From: JARROD01 sp037384225
GTDB taxonomy: Bacteria; Pseudomonadota; Gammaproteobacteria; Pseudomonadales; Cellvibrionaceae
NCBI GenBank assembly: GCA_037384225.1
Contig: JARROD010000133.1
Span: 1-9,293, forward strand
DNA: 9,293 bases
Direction of reading: 5' to 3'
Made by a program: the position numbers and the translations under genes. The notes beneath the pieces were generated by a model, which did not search any database, was not told where the DNA came from, and worked only from the letters and a program-made list of their open reading frames with translations. This document shows positions 6,233-9,293 of the stretch, one piece after another (position 1 is the stretch's first letter; every line of letters begins with the position of its first letter).

Positions 6233-6276
6233 ATTATTGAGGTAATTAAGCTTTTTTGTATAGTTATATACTTGTT

Positions 6277-6606
6277 ATGAATTTTGAAAAAATGACTAAT
6301 AGCGCAGTTGCCGAGGAAATAGGCAGGCGAATCGAACAGCTCAGGTTAGAGCGAAATATAACCCAGGACGATTTGGCTGATGCTATCGGTGTTACGCGAA
6401 AAACTTACGCAAAAATAGAAAAGGGTCAGTGCAAGCTGGAGACTCTGGTTGCTGCGCTCCGCGCGCTGGGGCAAGTGAACCAGTTAGAACAGCTCGTGCC
6501 TGATACCGTTTTTAGCCCTTTGGAGCTGCTAAAAAGAGAAGGCAAAAAGCGTCAGCGAGCGAGACCTGAAAAGGCTGATATAAAGCCTTCTGAAATCGGT
6601 TGGTAA
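6277..6606 (+). CDS. hipB: HipB-type antitoxin, XRE-family DNA-binding protein
   Basis: About 110 residues, with a helix-turn-helix XRE domain covering roughly residues 10-65. IGRRIEQLRLERNITQDDLA starts the domain and DAIGVTRKTYAKIEKGQ holds the recognition helix. A basic tail follows (SPLELLKREGKKRQRARPEK) and the protein ends in Trp, as in several HipB antitoxins whose C-terminus contacts HipA. It should neutralise HipA and repress its own operon through the boxes upstream. Start is uncertain: ATG at 6277 has no clear SD, ATG at 6292 is possible, and a TTG at 6256 has GAGG 13 bases upstream. The stop codon TAA is followed by the hipA SD, and hipA begins 9 bases later, so the two are co-transcribed and probably coupled. 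Confidence 0.87.
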   Translation: MNFEKMTNSAVAEEIGRRIEQLRLERNITQDDLADAIGVTRKTYAKIEKGQCKLETLVAALRALGQVNQLEQLVPDTVFSPLELLKREGKKRQRARPEKADIKPSEIGW

Positions 6607-6615
6607 GGTATTTTT

Positions 6616-7923
6616 ATGGTCAAAGTTGCAAAAGTCGTATTGTGGGGAGAATTTGTGGGCGCGCTTGCCTATGACAAAAATCAACAAGCTGCTACATTTG
6701 AATACGCTCCTGACTGGATAAAGCGTGGCGTAGAAATCTCACCCATCAGAATGCCACTTTCAATCTCTCGCCATTCTTTTCCATCGCTGAGCAACGATAC
6801 TTACAAAGGGCTTCCTTCCGTTTTTGCCGACACGCTACCTGATGACTTTGGTAATGCCGTTATTAATGCCTGGCTAGCGCAAAACGGGCGCGATGTTGAT
6901 AGTTTTACGCCCATAGAACGTTTGCTCTATATCGGGAATCGAGGAGTGGGTGCACTGGAGTATGAGCCTGCTATTGAAAAGGGTAAGTCTAGGCATGAAA
7001 AACTTGAACTCAGCTCGCTGCTTGAGATGGCTCAGCGGATTTTGGATCAGCGCGCCGGACTTGTAGAGTACATAGAGCAGAAAAATGACAATGCTAAAGC
7101 AATGCAAGCTATTTTTCAGGTTGGCACTTCAGCAGGCGGCGCCAGAGCTAAAGCGCTTATCGCTATCAATCAATCAAGAAATGAAATTCGTTCGGGGCAG
7201 GCGGATGCTCCAAAAGGATTTGAACACTATTTATTGAAATTCGATGGTGTGGTGGAACACAAGCATTCTTCGCAGTTATTTGGTGATCCGCAAGGTTTTG
7301 GGCGAATGGAATATGCCTATTACCTTATGGCAAAAGATGCCGGAATCAATATGTCTCCATCAGAGCTTCTCATAGAGGGTGAGCGCGCTCACTTTATGAC
7401 TAAACGCTTTGATCGGGATGGCAATGATAAGAAACATTACGTTTCCTTGTGTGCAATGGATCATGCGGACTACAAGAAACCAGGAGCTTACAGTTATGAA
7501 GAGCTGATGGGTGTGGCGCGAAGCTTGAAGCTTTCACGCAAGGAAGCAATAGAGATATTTAGGCGTATGGTATTTAACGTTGTCGCAAGAAATCAGGATG
7601 ACCACAGCAAAAACGTTGGGTTTATTCTCCCTTCGATAAATGCCAAATGGGAGTTAGCACCGGCGTTTGATGTCGCTTATAGCTATAGACCTAACTCTGA
7701 ATGGGTTCAGTATCATCAGCTGTCCATTAATGGGAAACGCGACAACTTTCTTCGTGATGATTTACTCTCTGTCGCTAGTCTGATCGGTAACTTCAAGGCA
7801 GAAGCCAATTCTATTATTGATAAAGTGGTTGATGTTGTTGGTGATTGGCCGCGGTATGCGAGAGAGGCAAATGTGTTTCCTGAGGTGGAAAAATTAATCA
7901 AGGGTAACCATCGGAAGTTGTGA
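6616..7923 (+). CDS. hipA: HipA-type serine/threonine kinase toxin
   Basis: The 435-residue protein has the HipA N-terminal subdomain (1-115, including GLPSVFADTLPDDFGN at 65-80) and the kinase-like HipA C domain. Visible motifs are the Gly-rich loop GTSAGGARAKA (170-180), with S172 at the place of the inhibitory autophosphorylation Ser, TKRFDRD (262-268), the catalytic loop ARNQDDHSKN (324-333), and the metal-binding LAPAFDV (347-353). All catalytic elements are intact. HipA of E. coli phosphorylates glutamyl-tRNA synthetase GltX, stopping translation and causing persistence; related kinases have other synthetase targets, so the target here is unknown. AAGG seven bases upstream overlaps the hipB stop codon. 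The gene is immediately followed by a broken outer-membrane protein gene, suggesting the module arrived by insertion. Confidence 0.92.
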   Translation: MVKVAKVVLWGEFVGALAYDKNQQAATFEYAPDWIKRGVEISPIRMPLSISRHSFPSLSNDTYKGLPSVFADTLPDDFGNAVINAWLAQNGRDVDSFTPIERLLYIGNRGVGALEYEPAIEKGKSRHEKLELSSLLEMAQRILDQRAGLVEYIEQKNDNAKAMQAIFQVGTSAGGARAKALIAINQSRNEIRSGQADAPKGFEHYLLKFDGVVEHKHSSQLFGDPQGFGRMEYAYYLMAKDAGINMSPSELLIEGERAHFMTKRFDRDGNDKKHYVSLCAMDHADYKKPGAYSYEELMGVARSLKLSRKEAIEIFRRMVFNVVARNQDDHSKNVGFILPSINAKWELAPAFDVAYSYRPNSEWVQYHQLSINGKRDNFLRDDLLSVASLIGNFKAEANSIIDKVVDVVGDWPRYAREANVFPEVEKLIKGNHRKL

Positions 7924-7937
7924 GCTAATTATCCCTG

Positions 7938-8018
7938 AGGATGGTCAGCCCAAATGGCAATGCCACTGCTAAAAACTTGTTTCGCCTCTTCAAAGTCTGC
8001 CAATATCGAATCAGTTGG
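7938..8018 (-). pseudogene. Possible C-terminal peptide remnant of an unknown gene
   Basis: On the minus strand, a frame open from about 8063 ends at a TAA (7938-7940). It encodes DSILADFEEAKQVFSSG followed by IAIWADHPQG, a composition that looks protein-like. No start codon or SD is evident and the upstream part overlaps the outer-membrane remnant on the other strand. It may be the decayed tail of a lost gene or simply chance. Confidence 0.2.
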
Positions 8019-8266
8019 ATATCTACGCCAGAATCGGCTATTACTCGTATTCTTATAAAAGCATCACGGGTTCATATACTCCTGGCGATCCCGGCCCCAT
8101 AATTCGAACGGAATCGAAACGTTACGAAGACATCAATTACGGTATTGATGTTTCCTGGAAAGCAACCAATAAGATACGATTTAATCTTGACTATCGGAAT
8201 TTTGATTTCGATTATGCCGTAGACAATATAAGTATTAGTGCAAGCTACGCGCTTTACCGAGGATGA
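7973..8266 (+). pseudogene. C-terminal remnant of an outer-membrane beta-barrel gene
   Basis: About 97 codons remain open after a stop at 7970-7972. The translated segment NQLDIYARIGYYSYSYK, followed later by DINYGIDVSWKATNKIRFN and NLDYRNFDFDY, has the alternating aromatic pattern of the last strands of an OmpA-like or porin-family barrel. There is no signal peptide, no N-terminal strands and only a TTG at 8015 as nominal start, with no SD. The barrel homology seems to begin around 7985-8009, just 60-90 bp after the hipA stop. The terminal residues are Tyr-Arg-Gly rather than the usual aromatic end. Most likely the 5' part was lost when the hipBA module inserted or by deletion. It is not closely similar to the intact barrel at 833-1693. 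Confidence 0.6.
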
Positions 8267-8284
8267 TTGCGTTCCATAGGGAAA

Positions 8285-8935
8285 TTATCGATCAAATTTT
8301 AGAATGTAACCTTTAAAATCAATATCTGATTCAGCTTGTTGTGGAATTTTCTGATAAGAAACCTTGAAACCAAATTCCGCCATTCTGGTGGTCATTTTGG
8401 CTTTTCTACCTCTTCCCGGATCAACAAGAAGAATTTCACATGATGGTTTGGCGTGTTTGTTAATAAAGTTAGCCAATAGTTTACTGTGCTCGTCTTCGTA
8501 AAGGAGATCGCTGCCAATAATCAAATCAAAAGCACCCAGTTGATCATTTGTATCAGCCCAATTGGCTCTTTCAAATTCAATTGTTGTGTCATTATTAAGC
8601 GATGTGTTTCTGTTTAAAAAGGTTTCTACTTCAGGATGATAATCGGTAGCTGTAATATCGGCACATTTGGCATTGAGTAACAAACTGGGTAAACCTATGC
8701 CGCACCCCACCTCCAGAATTCGTTTCGCAGCGGTGTTATAGGCTGAGATAAACTGCGCAAGAATCAGGCCGGATGGCCATATCACACCAAAGTATGCCCA
8801 TGAGGCAGAGGAAATACCCAAACCCTCGGCAATGCCATCGGCATCCTGAAATTGTTGTTTGTCGCGTAATGTACATACGTGAATGTCGGATTCTCCAAAC
8901 TCTAACGTTTGGTACCGCAAGCGGATATTTGTCAT
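8285..8935 (-). CDS. Class I SAM-dependent methyltransferase, lysine-methyltransferase-like
   Basis: The 216-residue protein has a seven-strand methyltransferase fold. Motif I ILEVGCGIGLPSLL (73-86) binds S-adenosylmethionine, an acidic residue in TATDYHPE (D98) closes motif II, and FDLIIGSDLLYE (136-147) forms the motif IV region. Its SDLLYE resembles the DxxY motif of the METTL21/Methyltransf_16 protein-lysine methyltransferases. VDPGRGR (171-177) is the post-IV element. The substrate is not known; a protein is more likely than a small molecule. Start: ATG at 8935 has CAGG seven bases upstream and is preferred to a TTG at 8986, which would add 17 unconserved-looking residues. It is convergent with the outer-membrane remnant (18-bp gap) and not obviously in an operon. 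The nearest upstream gene is the Fic-like one on the same strand, 240 bp away. Confidence 0.82.
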   Translation of the reverse strand: MTNIRLRYQTLEFGESDIHVCTLRDKQQFQDADGIAEGLGISSASWAYFGVIWPSGLILAQFISAYNTAAKRILEVGCGIGLPSLLLNAKCADITATDYHPEVETFLNRNTSLNNDTTIEFERANWADTNDQLGAFDLIIGSDLLYEDEHSKLLANFINKHAKPSCEILLVDPGRGRKAKMTTRMAEFGFKVSYQKIPQQAESDIDFKGYILKFDR

Positions 8936-8979
8936 TTTGTGGCCTGTAAAGCTGGCGCTCGGCCAACTATCGAGGATAA

Positions 8980-9069
8980 ATGACAAAACGGAAGTATTTG
9001 CAAGAGAGTAAACTGTTTTGGGAAAAGATCAACTCACAATATAGTTATCTATCAAAAACAAGAGGGTAA
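8980..9069 (+). CDS. Possible 29-residue small ORF
   Basis: An ATG at 8980 preceded by GAGGATAA opens a 29-codon frame, rich in Lys, Tyr and Ser, ending at TAA (9067-9069). It starts 45 bp upstream of, and divergent from, the methyltransferase start. The SD to ATG distance is short (4 bases), and a frame this small can arise by chance. No family is recognised. Confidence 0.2.
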   Translation: MTKRKYLQESKLFWEKINSQYSYLSKTRG

Positions 9070-9110
9070 GAGGAGGCCGCTTATTGGGCAAAAAGGTGCT
9101 TTATGCTTCC

Positions 9111-9149
9111 TATACCCCGCCCTCACCAGCAGATACGGCTTTGGGTATA
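9111..9149. repeat. Short TATACCC...GGGTATA palindrome, decayed relative of the 209-bp element
   Basis: TATACCC (9111-9117) and GGGTATA (9143-9149) are inverted ends of a 39-bp unit. The right end shares 12 bases (GCTTTGGGTATA, 9138-9149) with the ends of the repeats at 1-210 and 1763-1789. The interior is unrelated. It lies downstream of the Fic-like gene and could also serve as its terminator or regulator site. Confidence 0.45.
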
Positions 9150-9176
9150 GCATACGCGCAGTATCTTAATTATTCG

Positions 9177-9293
9177 TTAACCGCTAGGTAGTGGAGGCTC
9201 TGCTTTACCCTCTAGCGCGGCTTGAACAAGTGAACCCAAAAATTTCGTGAAGGGCTCTATGTCTTGGTTGGTGCTTGCCTCTTCAAGGGCGGC
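9177..9293 (-). CDS. C-terminal end of a probable Fic-family protein (partial)
   Basis: The frame runs from the right edge to a TAA at 9177-9179 and encodes 38 residues, with ALEEASTNQDIEPFTKFLGS and LVQAAL as the readable core. This 'AL-x-EAS-x-x-x-DI-x-PF-x-x-FL' pattern is typical of the last helices of Fic/DOC AMP-transferase proteins. The catalytic HPFxDGNGR motif would lie beyond this window, so the assignment rests on the tail alone. A Fic protein near hipBA would add a second toxin-like or protein-modifying activity to this accessory stretch. Confidence 0.5.
   Translation of the reverse strand, partial: AALEEASTNQDIEPFTKFLGSLVQAALEGKAEPPLPSG

Overview
The window looks like a chromosomal segment of a gammaproteobacterium. 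The outer-membrane barrel genes and the phosphorylase, PRPP synthase and beta-CASP hydrolase set fit this, as do the moderate GC and the many short dispersed palindromes. The narrower placement (marine, Cellvibrionales- or Alteromonadales-like) is a guess. It reads as three blocks. (1) Bases 1-1850 are repeat-rich. A 209-bp palindromic element comes first, then a 125-bp MITE-like element with 17-bp perfect terminal inverted repeats and a probable 8-bp target duplication. Next is one outer-membrane beta-barrel gene (833-1693), with a solo end of the first repeat family lying downstream of it.

(2) Bases 1857-5959 are a compact metabolic block. On the minus strand are an AMP/thymidine phosphorylase-family enzyme (start preferred at 4386) and a PRPP synthase paralogue. 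On the plus strand, diverging from them, is a beta-CASP metallo-beta-lactamase. The divergent promoter region holds an exact TTGAT-N4-ATCAA box (4489-4502), the consensus of the oxygen-responsive regulators FNR/Anr, placed suitably for both directions. My inference is a low-oxygen RNA/nucleotide-turnover module: the MBL protein would act on RNA or another phosphoester, the phosphorylase would release base plus a phosphorylated ribose, and the Prs-like enzyme would link ribose phosphate and PRPP.

(3) Bases 6060-9293 are accessory DNA. A very AT-rich promoter carries three operator-like boxes in front of a hipB-hipA toxin-antitoxin pair. It is followed by the C-terminal remnant of an outer-membrane barrel gene, a convergent class I methyltransferase gene, a possible 29-codon small ORF, a short TATACCC/GGGTATA palindrome, and the C-terminal end of a gene that looks like a Fic-family protein running off the right edge.

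The most notable points are the FNR-box-controlled phosphorylase/PRPP/MBL module, the two unrelated families of palindromic elements, the hipBA operator array, and the OMP remnant that marks a probable insertion or deletion boundary. No rRNA, tRNA, CRISPR array or intact transposase gene was seen.
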